Source: Rhodopseudomonas julia
Lineage (GTDB): Bacteria > Pseudomonadota > Alphaproteobacteria > Rhizobiales > Afifellaceae
DNA length: 64,000 nt
NCBI RefSeq assembly: GCF_030813515.1
Contig: NZ_JAUSUK010000001.1
Coordinates: 1,736,001-1,800,000 of the forward strand
Direction: 5' to 3'
A model generated the notes under the pieces. It did no database searches, had not been told where the DNA came from, and saw only the letters and a program-made list of their open reading frames with translations. Position numbers and translations under genes: made by a program. Below are positions 1 through 7,844 of this stretch, piece by piece (position 1 is the stretch's first letter; each line of letters starts with the position of its first letter).

Positions 1-91
1 ACCAGGCGAGCGGCTCGAGCCGAACGCGTCGACCCTCCAGCACCTTGTTGCCCGGAAGGGCGCGGGGAGACCAGGAAGTGAGATCAGTCAT
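1..91 (-). CDS. GNAT family N-acetyltransferase, N-terminal fragment
   Basis: Only the first 30 codons are in the window; the gene runs off the left edge. The reverse strand reads MTDLTSWSPRALPGNKVLEG and continues with RRVRLEPLAW. A W-x-P-R opening followed by a LEGR-x-VRLEPL strand is typical of the start of RimJ/RimL-like GNAT acetyltransferases, which move an acetyl group from acetyl-CoA to an amine. Its ATG overlaps the end of the upstream PEP-mutase-like gene by 8 bp, so the two are probably co-transcribed and translationally coupled. The substrate cannot be inferred, and the family call rests on a short segment. Confidence 0.6.
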   Translation of the reverse strand, partial: MTDLTSWSPRALPGNKVLEGRRVRLEPLAW

Positions 92-908
92 CATCGTCGA
101 GAGGGTGTGTGAAAGCGCCGTCGAGGGTGGAGGATTTTGCCGCCCCGGAGAAGGCGAAGCGGCGGTGGGTGAGGGCATTGGCGGCGTCGAGAAAGGCCCC
201 GAGCGCGACTTTATTGAGGCCGGAGCCGATCGACACGCGGTGCACGCCGAGCCTTTCGAGGGCTGCGATGTCGTCGGAGATGCCGCCGACGCCGCCCAGC
301 ACGTTGACGGGAACGGAGATGGCGCCGGCAATGGCTTCCACCTCCTCGCGCGTGGTGATGCCCGGCGCATAGACGACATCGGCCCCGGCAGCCTCGAAGG
401 CGCGCAGACGCTTCACCGCTTCGTTGACGGGATCGGAATGGCGGACGAGGAAGGTCTCGGTGCGGCCGGTCAGGACGAAATCGGGATTGGCCTTCGCAGC
501 CGCCTCTTTGGCGGCTTCGAAGCGGCGGAGCGCCTCGTCGAGCGGATAAAGCGCGCCTTGACCCAGATCTTCGATCGAACAGCCGGCGAGGCCGCAATCG
601 ATCGCCTGACGGATGGTTTCACCAACCTCCTCCGGCGTCTCGCCGTAGCCCGATTCGAGGTCGCCGTTGACCGGCAGAGAGGTCGCCGAAACGATCGATT
701 TCGCATGGGCGAGCGCCTCCTGCCGGCTCACACGGCCGGCAGCGTCCGGGCGCCCGAGCGACCAGGCAAGGGCTGCCGAAGAGGTGGCGAGCGCCTCAAA
801 GCCGAGATCGGCGAGGAGCTTGGCGGTCCCCGCATCCCAGGGATTGGGCATGATGAAGAGCTTGTCGCGGGCGTGCAGAGCACGGAACGTGGCGGCTTTG
901 TCGCTCAT
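84..908 (-). CDS. Isocitrate lyase/phosphoenolpyruvate mutase family protein
   Basis: A 274-residue protein of the PEP mutase/isocitrate lyase superfamily (single alpha/beta barrel). These enzymes make or break C-C or P-C bonds next to a carboxylate, using Mg2+. Family features are an N-terminal MPNPWDAGTAKLL segment, the strand VNGDLESGYG with the conserved acidic metal-binding residues, and SIEDLG. The KKCGH loop of true isocitrate lyases is not seen, so it is probably a carboxyphosphonoenolpyruvate mutase-like or oxaloacetate-hydrolase-like member; the substrate is unknown. The chosen ATG (MSDKAA) follows an AAGGGGA ribosome site; a GTG six codons upstream is possible but lies on the far side of that site. 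It overlaps the downstream acetyltransferase by 8 bp. Confidence 0.85.
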   Translation of the reverse strand: MSDKAATFRALHARDKLFIMPNPWDAGTAKLLADLGFEALATSSAALAWSLGRPDAAGRVSRQEALAHAKSIVSATSLPVNGDLESGYGETPEEVGETIRQAIDCGLAGCSIEDLGQGALYPLDEALRRFEAAKEAAAKANPDFVLTGRTETFLVRHSDPVNEAVKRLRAFEAAGADVVYAPGITTREEVEAIAGAISVPVNVLGGVGGISDDIAALERLGVHRVSIGSGLNKVALGAFLDAANALTHRRFAFSGAAKSSTLDGAFTHPLDDDD

Positions 909-1029
909 CAGGTCCCCTTGGGTCACATCCCGGCCAGGGGTACCATTTCCTCACCGGCGGCAGCAATGAGGTCCGTGTCGAATGTCGCGAGTGGCAGGCT
1001 GCGGAGAAGGGGTTCGGCAGGCGGAAGCT

Positions 1030-1188
1030 GTGTCGGAGGAAGAGTTTCGACGGCGCATGGCCGCCTGGGACGACATCATGGAACTTGCGCCGCCGCGCGA
1101 CCCCGATCTTCGCTGGGAAGATGTCGAGCGGGAGATGGACAGCCTCTTTGAGGGCATGGACGACGAGGAGCGCCCCCCTTCTCTGTGA
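1030..1188 (+). CDS. Small acidic hypothetical protein
   Basis: A 52-codon reading frame from a GTG behind an AGGCGGAAG-like ribosome site. The product begins VSEEEFRRRMAAWDDIMELA and is rich in Asp, Glu and Trp, with a helical, amphipathic look. An ATG 16 codons earlier would give 68 residues. It lies 59 bp upstream of the aminotransferase on the same strand. No family is recognised; it is kept because it is compact, has a plausible start and is not antisense to a known gene. Confidence 0.35.
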   Translation: MSEEEFRRRMAAWDDIMELAPPRDPDLRWEDVEREMDSLFEGMDDEERPPSL

Positions 1189-1247
1189 GCGGAGGGACTT
1201 TATAAGGGGAGCGACTTTTCGCACACCGATATCGAAAGCGCATTTCC

Positions 1248-2444
1248 ATGACCCTCACGACCATTTCCGGCTTCGATCGCATCGGCGAAGAAAATGCCTT
1301 TGCCGTCCTGGCGCGTGCCGGGGCGCTCGCCGCTGAAGGCCGCGACATCGTCAATCTCGGCATCGGCCAGCCGGATTTCAAAACGCCCGAACATATCGTC
1401 GAGGCGGCGGTGAAGGCGCTCAAGGACGGGGCGCATGGCTATACGGATGCGACCGGCATTCTGCCGCTGCGCGAGGCCGTGGCGCGGCGCATGCGTGCCA
1501 CCACCGGCGTCGAGGTCTCTCCCGGCAATGTCATGATCGTGCCGGGCGGCAAGGTGACAATGTTCGCCGCGATCTTGATGTTCGGCGAGCCGGGCGCAGA
1601 TATCCTCTATCCCGATCCGGGCTTTCCGATCTATCGCTCGATGATCGAGTTTACGGGCGCGCGGCCGGTGCCTGTGCCGATCCGCGAGGAGAATGGTTTT
1701 GCCTTTTCAGCCGAGGAGACTTTGTCGCTCCTGACGCCTGAAACACGGCTCGTGATCTTGAATTCACCGGCCAATCCGACCGGCGGCGTGACCCCGAAGG
1801 CGGAGATCGACAAGCTGGTGGCAGGGCTTGCCGAGAGGCCCGACATCGCCATCCTCTCCGACGAGATCTACGATCAAATGGTCTATGACGGCGAACGCCA
1901 TGTCTCGCTTCTCGGCTATCCGGAGATCGCCGACCGCCTCATTCTCCTCAACGGCTGGTCGAAGACCTGGGCGATGACCGGCTGGCGCATGGGTTGGTCG
2001 ATCTGGCCGGACGCGCTTTACGACAAGGTGAGGAAGCTCGCCGTCAACGCCTGGTCCTGCGTCAACGCCCCGGCGCAATATGCCGGGATCGCCGCGATCG
2101 ACGGGCCGCAGGATGCGGCGGACGAGATGATCGCCGCTTTCGACCGCCGGCGCGGCGTCGTCACCGAACTCCTCAACGAACTGCCGGGCGTCTCATGCAT
2201 CACGCCGAAAGGCGCGTTCTATGCCTTCCCGAATATTTCGAAGACGGGCTTCAAGGCGAAGCCGCTCGCCTCAGCACTTCTCGAAGAGGCGGGTGTCGCG
2301 CTGATCGGCGGCCCGGATTTCGGCGTGCACGGCGAAGGCTATGTGCGCGTCTCCTACGCCAATTCGGAGGAGAACATCCGCCGTGCGGTCGATCGGATCG
2401 GGGATTTTCTGACGGGCGCAAAGGCCCGCCAGGTCAGCGCGTAA
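1248..2444 (+). CDS. Pyridoxal-phosphate-dependent class I/II aminotransferase
   Basis: A 398-residue fold-type I aminotransferase, the usual length for the aspartate/aromatic aminotransferase group. Visible landmarks are NLGIGQPDF near residue 40, the cofactor-contacting NSPANPTGG near 172-180, the SDEIYDQ strand carrying the ring-nitrogen aspartate (Asp205), and NGWSKTWAMTGWRMGW with the Schiff-base lysine at about 239. It moves an amino group between an amino acid and a 2-oxo acid in the cytoplasm; the substrate cannot be fixed from sequence. Its stop overlaps the end of convergent dctM by 11 bp, leaving no room for a separate terminator. Confidence 0.93.
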   Translation: MTLTTISGFDRIGEENAFAVLARAGALAAEGRDIVNLGIGQPDFKTPEHIVEAAVKALKDGAHGYTDATGILPLREAVARRMRATTGVEVSPGNVMIVPGGKVTMFAAILMFGEPGADILYPDPGFPIYRSMIEFTGARPVPVPIREENGFAFSAEETLSLLTPETRLVILNSPANPTGGVTPKAEIDKLVAGLAERPDIAILSDEIYDQMVYDGERHVSLLGYPEIADRLILLNGWSKTWAMTGWRMGWSIWPDALYDKVRKLAVNAWSCVNAPAQYAGIAAIDGPQDAADEMIAAFDRRRGVVTELLNELPGVSCITPKGAFYAFPNISKTGFKAKPLASALLEEAGVALIGGPDFGVHGEGYVRVSYANSEENIRRAVDRIGDFLTGAKARQVSA

Positions 2445-4032
2445 CGAGTTCCGGTCCCATCAGGATGGTCGGCAGGAAGGTCGAGATCCACGGCACGTAG
2501 GTCACGATCACCAGGAAGATCATCAAGATGCCGGTGAAGGGGAGTGCCGCCTTCACCACGCGCACGAGATTCATGCCGGTTATGCCGGAGGTCACGAAGA
2601 GGTTGAGCCCGATCGGAGGGGTGATCATGCCGATCTCCATGTTGACGATCATGATGATGCCGAGATGGATCGGGTCGACGCCGAGCTGGATGGCGATCGG
2701 GAAGACCACGGGCGCCACGATCAGCAGCAGGCCCGACGGCTCCATGAACTGACCGCCGAGGAGAAGCAGCAGGTTGACCGCGATGAGGAAGGTGAACCAG
2801 TTGAAGCCGGCTCCGAGCATCCAGTCGGTGATCGTCTGCGGAATGCGTTCCGACGTCAGCACATGCGCGAAGAGGAGCGCGTTGACGATGATGAACATCA
2901 GCATGATCGTCGTCTTGCCGCTGTCGACGAGCACCTTGCGCGTGTCGCGATGGAAGCAGGCGGCCGGAAAGCCCAGGACGATGTCTTTGATGCCACGTGC
3001 CCATAGAGGCAGGCTCGCCACCAGCGCCTTCGGCGCGCCCGTCCCCTCGCGCCAGGCGAGATAGGCGACGAGCGCCACCAGAGAGACGACGATCGCCAGC
3101 ATCTGGCGCGTCTGGAGCGTGGAATCGGGCACCAGGAAGAAGCCGAAAATCAGAATCGTGACATAGAGTGTGAAGGCATAGACGAGGCCGAGGAAGCCGT
3201 TGCGTGCGGCATGTCCGTCCTCCTCGCGCACCCATTTGCGACCCTTGAGGGGGCCCATGTCACGATAGATGAAAAGGGCCACCAGGAACGCATAGACGGC
3301 GGCAACGGCTGCGGCCTCCGTCGGGGTGAAGGCGCCGCCATAGATGCCGCCCAGGATGACGACGATCAGGAAGAGGCCGGCCGCCGCATCCTTGCCGGCG
3401 GAGACGATTTCGCCGAAGCCCGGAAAAGGTTGCGGCTTCAGCCCACGGATGCGGGCATTGATGTAGATGCCGACCATGAGCATGACGCCGGCGAGGAGAC
3501 CCGGAATGACGCCGGCGAGGAACATGCGCCCGACCGAAACATCGGTCGCCGCCGCATAGACCACCATGACGATCGAGGGCGGGATCAGGATGCCGAGCGT
3601 ACCAGCATTGGCGATGATGCCGGCTGCGAATTCCTTCGAATAACCGGTCTGACGCATGGCGGCGATGGCGATCGTGCCGATCGCCACCACGGTTGCGGGC
3701 GATGAACCCGAGAGAGCCGCAAACAGCATACAGGCGAGGACCGACGCCATGGCGAGGCCGCCGCGCATATGCCCGACCGAGGCGATGGCGAAACGGATGA
3801 TGCGCTGCGCAACGCCGCCGGTGGAGAGAAATGCCGACGCCAGGATGAAGAACGGAATGGCGAGAAGCGTGTAGTTCTGCGAGGCGGTGAAAAGCTGCAG
3901 AGCCACCGAGGACATGGAATCGGTGGAGAAGAACGCGATGACGATGACGCTCGACAGGCCGAGCGCGATGGCGATCGGCACGCCCAGAAACAGAAGGGCG
4001 AGGACGAGCACAAAAAGGATCGAGGATTCCAT
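2434..4032 (-). CDS. dctM: TRAP transporter large permease (DctM family)
   Basis: A 532-residue, strongly hydrophobic inner-membrane protein, the large transmembrane subunit of a tripartite ATP-independent periplasmic (TRAP) transporter, which couples solute uptake to an ion gradient. Typical blocks are the N-terminal LFLGVPIAIALGLSSV, FFILASAFLSTGGVAQRI, and MLFAALSGSSPATVVAIGT, and near the C terminus EIGMITPPIGLNLFVTSGIT. It is about 100 residues longer than a classic DctM. The extra part is a central insert (roughly residues 255-370) with a charged loop and two or three more hydrophobic helices. It follows dctQ by 12 bp in a dctP-dctQ-dctM operon. The solute is probably an organic acid, by family only. 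Confidence 0.95.
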   Translation of the reverse strand: MESSILFVLVLALLFLGVPIAIALGLSSVIVIAFFSTDSMSSVALQLFTASQNYTLLAIPFFILASAFLSTGGVAQRIIRFAIASVGHMRGGLAMASVLACMLFAALSGSSPATVVAIGTIAIAAMRQTGYSKEFAAGIIANAGTLGILIPPSIVMVVYAAATDVSVGRMFLAGVIPGLLAGVMLMVGIYINARIRGLKPQPFPGFGEIVSAGKDAAAGLFLIVVILGGIYGGAFTPTEAAAVAAVYAFLVALFIYRDMGPLKGRKWVREEDGHAARNGFLGLVYAFTLYVTILIFGFFLVPDSTLQTRQMLAIVVSLVALVAYLAWREGTGAPKALVASLPLWARGIKDIVLGFPAACFHRDTRKVLVDSGKTTIMLMFIIVNALLFAHVLTSERIPQTITDWMLGAGFNWFTFLIAVNLLLLLGGQFMEPSGLLLIVAPVVFPIAIQLGVDPIHLGIIMIVNMEIGMITPPIGLNLFVTSGITGMNLVRVVKAALPFTGILMIFLVIVTYVPWISTFLPTILMGPELVTR

Positions 4033-4044
4033 ATCGGCGCGGCT

Positions 4045-4752
4045 CTAGCGAGGATCGTGGGGGCGTCGGCCGTAGCCGTGCGGATGCGTATGGGTGATGG
4101 AGCCTTCGAACGGCTCTTCCTCGTCTTCGTCGTCGTCGAGAAGGCCTTCGTTTTCGGCGACGAGCTCTTCGGCTTCATGGGCGGCGACGATGAGTTCGCG
4201 ACGCCCGGCGATGATGGCGACCGTCGCCTGCAGCGACCGCAGGGCGAGAAGGAAGAGGCCGATCGGCAGCATGAGATAGGCGACCCAGCGCTGCACGCGC
4301 TCCGGCGCGCCAAAAGTCTCCTGAGCCCAGACGGGATAACGAAGATCGTCGAGACCGAGGGGCAGATGGTAGAAACGTGTCCAATAGGCGATCGCGCCGC
4401 CCTTCGAATTGGCGCCCAAATATTGCAGCCAGTCGGAATAGAGCAGGATCACAGCATAGAGCAGCACCGTGAGGGCGCCGAAGATCGCCGCAATTTTGAA
4501 CAGCGGCCGCGGCAATGCCCGGATCATGACGTCGACGCCCAGATGCGCGCCGATCTTCACGCCATAGGCCATTCCGAAGAGGATGAGCCAGGCGAAGAGG
4601 ATGCGGGTGAATTCAAGCGCGCCGGTCCAGCCGGAATGGAAAACGTAGCGGGCGACCACCTGGGTAAACTGGGTGAGCGTCATCGCCGCCAGGAGAAGCG
4701 CGATGAAGTTCTCTTCCAGGTGGGTGACAAAGCGCTTGGCCCTCGTGCGCAT
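4045..4752 (-). CDS. dctQ: TRAP transporter small permease (DctQ family)
   Basis: A 235-residue membrane protein with four hydrophobic helices, the small subunit that pairs with DctM. The family signature is seen in VVARYVFHSGWTGALEFTRI and ILFGMAYGVKIGAHLGVDVMI. The C-terminal tail (about 45 residues, after AGRRELIVAAHEAEELV) is unusual: it is highly acidic (a DDDEDEEEPFEG run) and then His-rich (THTHPHGYG). Such a tail is not part of the core fold and would lie in the cytoplasm or at the membrane surface. The gene lies 113 bp after dctP, and that gap holds strong stem-loops. Confidence 0.92.
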   Translation of the reverse strand: MRTRAKRFVTHLEENFIALLLAAMTLTQFTQVVARYVFHSGWTGALEFTRILFAWLILFGMAYGVKIGAHLGVDVMIRALPRPLFKIAAIFGALTVLLYAVILLYSDWLQYLGANSKGGAIAYWTRFYHLPLGLDDLRYPVWAQETFGAPERVQRWVAYLMLPIGLFLLALRSLQATVAIIAGRRELIVAAHEAEELVAENEGLLDDDEDEEEPFEGSITHTHPHGYGRRPHDPR

Positions 4753-4774
4753 GGGCTGTCCCTCCGGGGCAGGC

Positions 4775-4854
4775 GGTCGCCTCAGACAGCGACCGGTGCC
4801 GGCCAGCGTGTGCCGGCCGGACGGAAGTCTGCGCCCCGGCGGGGCGGGGCGCAG
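4775..4854 (-). promoter_or_regulatory. Stem-loop cluster between dctP and dctQ
   Basis: The dctP-dctQ gap holds several GC-rich hairpins: GGTCGC/GCGACC (4775-4780 with 4789-4794), a direct repeat of GTGCCGGCC (4796-4804 and 4810-4818) able to pair with itself, and a perfect 10-bp stem CTGCGCCCCG/CGGGGCGCAG (4829-4838 with 4845-4854). None has a U tract, so simple termination is unlikely. In binding-protein-dependent transporters such structures often protect the upstream mRNA and raise binding-protein output over the permeases. That role is inferred here. Confidence 0.5.
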
Positions 4855-4865
4855 AGAGGCTCAGA

Positions 4866-5870
4866 TCAGTTGTTGCCGGCCGCGACGGCGGCGTCGATCA
4901 CGTCCTGACCGACATCGTCGCGGAACTGATCCCAGACCGGCTTCATGGCGTCGACCCAGGCCTGGCGCTCTTCAGGCGTCAGCTCGCGCACGGTGCCACC
5001 GGCATCGATGATCTTCTGCTTGGCCTCTTCGTTGATCTCCTCGGCGCGCGCATTGTACTCCGCGCTCACCTCTTTGAAGATCGACAGGAATTGGTCGCGC
5101 ACGTCGGGCTCGAGACCGTCGAGCCATTCCGTGGATGTGACTGCCAGATACGTCAGAAGCTGATGGTTGGTCTCGGTGATGCCGTCCTGCACCTCGAAGA
5201 ACTTCTGGGTGTAGATGTTGGACCAGGAATTCTCCTGACCGTCGACGACACCCGTCTGCAACGCACCGTAGACTTCCGAGAAGGCGAGCTTCTGGGCATT
5301 GGCGCCGAGCGCTTCGATCATCGCCTCGGCGACGTCGGAGGTCTGGATACGGAACTTCAGGCCCTTGGCGTCTTCCGGCTTGACCAGCGGCTTGTTCGCC
5401 GAGAACTGCTTCAGGCCGTTGTAGATGTAGCCGAGGCCGATGAAGCCCTTGTCCTCAATGGCGTGGAGCAGCTTCTCGCCCTCTTCGGAATTGGAGAAGG
5501 TGTTCACCGCCGTCATGTTCGGGAACAGGAACGGAAAGTCCCAGATGCGATATTTCTTGGTGTAGGCTTCGAACTTCGCCAGGGACGGCGCGGCCAGCTG
5601 CACATCGCCGAGAAGCAGCGCTTCCATCACCTTGTCGTCGTCGAAAAGCTGGGAGTTCGGGAAGACCTGCATGCAGGCCGTGCCGTCCATCTCCTTGTTG
5701 ACGCGCTCGGCCAAGGCGGCCGCCATTTCACCCTTCGGGTGACCCTGGGCGGCAACGACATGGCTGAACTTGATGACCATTTCACCATCGTCGCAGCCGT
5801 CCTGCGCGAAGGCGGGGCTGGCAGCCGCCAGCATTGCTACTGCGGCGAGACCGCCGAGGAGCTTATTCAT
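4866..5870 (-). CDS. dctP: TRAP transporter substrate-binding protein (DctP family)
   Basis: A 334-residue periplasmic solute receptor. A Sec signal peptide (MNKLLGGLAAVAMLAAASPA, then FAQ) is followed by the mature start DGCDDGEMVIKFSHVVAAQG, the usual first strand of DctP proteins. The substrate-coordinating arginine region appears as GLKFRIQTSDVAEAMIEALG, followed by the family block EVYGALQTGVVDGQENSW. It captures a carboxylate-type solute and passes it to DctQM. As the first gene of the operon it has a GGAG-type ribosome site just before the ATG. An operator-like palindrome lies about 120 bp upstream. Confidence 0.95.
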   Translation of the reverse strand: MNKLLGGLAAVAMLAAASPAFAQDGCDDGEMVIKFSHVVAAQGHPKGEMAAALAERVNKEMDGTACMQVFPNSQLFDDDKVMEALLLGDVQLAAPSLAKFEAYTKKYRIWDFPFLFPNMTAVNTFSNSEEGEKLLHAIEDKGFIGLGYIYNGLKQFSANKPLVKPEDAKGLKFRIQTSDVAEAMIEALGANAQKLAFSEVYGALQTGVVDGQENSWSNIYTQKFFEVQDGITETNHQLLTYLAVTSTEWLDGLEPDVRDQFLSIFKEVSAEYNARAEEINEEAKQKIIDAGGTVRELTPEERQAWVDAMKPVWDQFRDDVGQDVIDAAVAAGNN

Positions 5871-5990
5871 TGGAGTTCCTCCCTGAACTTCTGACTTTTG
5901 AAGACAAGCGCAAGAGCAAGGCCCGGCGCAAGTCTCCTGCTGCCGGGCCGTTACGTTGCCCCGGACCTTATACGATTGGCTCTTGTGGAT

Positions 5991-6014
5991 TGGCTAGAGC
6001 AATTGTCCTAGCCA
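5991..6014. promoter_or_regulatory. Operator-like palindrome upstream of dctP
   Basis: A 24-bp near-perfect dyad: outer arms TGGCTAG and CTAGCCA, two mismatched bases on each side, and a central CAATTG. Twenty of 24 positions are symmetric. It lies about 120 bp before the dctP ATG and just upstream of a TATAAG hexamer on the dctP strand, where a dimeric regulator could act. The regulator is not in the window or is not recognised. Confidence 0.5.
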
Positions 6015-6135
6015 CAAAGTCGAAGACGCGGCCGGAAATGAAACGCTTTCAGGCATTAAGGCACAAACTGGAGATAGCGTCGCAGGCAGTCTAAGCCGCG
6101 CCCGATATACGTTTGCCGGGCCCTAAAAGCACTTA

Positions 6136-6164
6136 TGGGCCTTGAGGAATGACCTCAAGACCCA
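6136..6164 (-). terminator. Possible weak terminator after otsA
   Basis: A 12-bp stem with one mismatch and a 5-base loop, centred on TTGAGG/CCTCAA, lies about 35 bp beyond the otsA stop on its strand. It is followed by TAAGTGCTTTTA, a poor U tract. A rho-independent terminator of low efficiency is possible. Confidence 0.3.
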
Positions 6165-6199
6165 CCTATGTGCCTGCGACAGTTCGCCTGTAGAGCGCG

Positions 6200-7744
6200 T
6201 TAAAGCACGCGGCTTCCGAGATAAGGGAAGGGGCGTTTGGGTTCATCGGCGTGCGGCCGTGCGCCCTTCGGGAGCTTCGGGAAACTCTCCTCGGCGCGGG
6301 CCCGTTTCGGCTCCACCGCATTCGGCCTTTTGCCGGAGGCGGTCGGTGCGGAGCGAACCTGCACCTTCTTGTCGGCGCGCTCTTCAAGGGCCTTCAGGAT
6401 GGCGTCGCACCAGGCCTGAGCGGTGCCCTTGCTGATGCGGTCGAACATCGCCTGCCAGCGCTCCTTGCGCTCTTCGCGCGACATGTTGAGCGCTTGCTGC
6501 AGGGCCCGGGCGAGGGAGGCGGTGTCGTATGGATTGACGATCAGCGCTTCCGGCATCTCCTTCACCGCGCCGGCAAAGCGCGACAGGACGAGAACGCCCG
6601 GATCGTCGGGATTTTGGGCCGCGACATATTCCTTGGCGACAAGATTCATGCCGTCACGCAAGGGGGTGACGAGGCCGACGCGGCTTGCGCGGTAGATGCC
6701 GGCGAGAGCGCGCCTCGTGAAGCCGCGGGTCATGATGCGGATCGGCACCCAATCGAGCGCCGAGAAGGCGCCGTTGATGTGCCCGGCGAGCTCTTCAAGC
6801 TCGCTCCTGAGATCGGAATAGGCTTCCAGATCGGAGCGCGACAGCGGCGCCACCTGCATCAGGCTGACGCGGCCGCGGTTTTCCGGGTATTCCTGGAGAA
6901 GCCGCTCAAAGCCGCGGAAGCGTTCCGGGATGCCCTTGGAATAATCGAGGCGATCGACGCCGATGATCTGGTGGCGGTCGCGGAGAAGCACTTTCAGCTG
7001 CGCCTCGTGCTCCTCGGCTTCGTCGCTGACGGCGAATTCCGCAAAGCTCTGCGTATCGATGCCGATCGGGAAGGTGGAGGCGCGGAAGGTGCGGCCATAG
7101 GCTTCCAGCTCGTCATTGGGGAGTTCCCGTCCGCCAAGCTCTTCCACCACATAGCGGGCGAAATTCCGCCGATCGGAATCGGTCTGGAAGCCGATCACGT
7201 CATAGGCGGTGAGGGAGCGGACGATGCTCTGCGAGTTCGGCAGAGCGGTCATGATCTCCGGGCTCGGGAAGGGAACGTGCAGGAAGAAGGCGAGAGGCCC
7301 GCTGAAGCCCGATTCGCGCAGGCGCTCGCCCAGGACGATGTAATGGTAATCGTGAACCCAGACCATGTCGCCCGGCTGAAGCTGCGGCGTCAGCCGCGCA
7401 GCCATGCGCTCGTTCACACGCCGATAGGCGTTTTCATAGCGCTGATCGAAATTCGCGAGATCGAGGCGGTAATGGAGGAGCGGCCACAGGGTCTGGTTGG
7501 CATAGCCGCCATAAAATTCTTCGGCGTCTTCGGCTGTGAGGTCGATGGTGGAGAGGCGTACCTTGCCATGCTCTTCGATCTTGAGCGGGCCGAATGTGCC
7601 CTCATCGCTCTTTTCGCCCGACCAACCGAACCAGATGCCGCCGCGGGTGCGCAGAGCATCTCCCAGACCCACCGCCAAACCGCCAGCTTTGCCGCCGTCA
7701 TGCAACGGCCCTACCCGATTCGACACGACTACGAGACGTCTCAT
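6200..7744 (-). CDS. otsA: Trehalose-6-phosphate synthase
   Basis: A GT20 glycosyltransferase joining UDP-glucose and glucose-6-phosphate to trehalose-6-phosphate. It opens with RRLVVVSNRVGPL and a Gly-rich GGKAGGLAVGL loop. It carries WVHDYHYIVLGERLRESG and the GT-B donor-site segment IGVDRLDYSKGIPERF, then LRDGMNLVAKEY. At 514 residues it is longer than a usual OtsA (about 455-480). The extra is a Lys/Arg/Pro-rich C-terminal tail of roughly 50 residues after WCDAILKALEERADKK, likely disordered. otsB lies 100 bp upstream on the same strand, so the pair forms a trehalose operon for osmotic and desiccation stress. No EcfG-type promoter was found before otsB. Confidence 0.96.
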   Translation of the reverse strand: MRRLVVVSNRVGPLHDGGKAGGLAVGLGDALRTRGGIWFGWSGEKSDEGTFGPLKIEEHGKVRLSTIDLTAEDAEEFYGGYANQTLWPLLHYRLDLANFDQRYENAYRRVNERMAARLTPQLQPGDMVWVHDYHYIVLGERLRESGFSGPLAFFLHVPFPSPEIMTALPNSQSIVRSLTAYDVIGFQTDSDRRNFARYVVEELGGRELPNDELEAYGRTFRASTFPIGIDTQSFAEFAVSDEAEEHEAQLKVLLRDRHQIIGVDRLDYSKGIPERFRGFERLLQEYPENRGRVSLMQVAPLSRSDLEAYSDLRSELEELAGHINGAFSALDWVPIRIMTRGFTRRALAGIYRASRVGLVTPLRDGMNLVAKEYVAAQNPDDPGVLVLSRFAGAVKEMPEALIVNPYDTASLARALQQALNMSREERKERWQAMFDRISKGTAQAWCDAILKALEERADKKVQVRSAPTASGKRPNAVEPKRARAEESFPKLPKGARPHADEPKRPFPYLGSRVL

Positions 7745-7844
7745 GAGCCTGCTTTCGCCTCCGTCATTGCGCGTTTCGTGATTATCTTCATGTTTTCGGC
7801 AGAACCCCCGAACTGCGTCTTAAGTTCCTTTTGTCACGCACTTT

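Larger units (their letters stand above)
5871..6199. other. dctP upstream region, 329 bp without a gene
   Basis: The region separates dctP from the 3' end of otsA; both read leftward. It holds an 8-bp stem GGCCCGGC/GCCGGGCC (5920-5927 with 5942-5949) in what would be the dctP leader, a TATAAG -10-like hexamer on the minus strand (5967-5972), the palindrome at 5991-6014, and an imperfect hairpin at 6136-6164. No convincing small gene is seen; the short ORFs here have no ribosome sites or recognisable motifs. Confidence 0.5.

Noticed and set aside
45-1151. Long plus-strand ORF opposite the PEP-mutase-like gene
   Set aside because: High-GC antisense shadow; the opposite strand shows clear family motifs.
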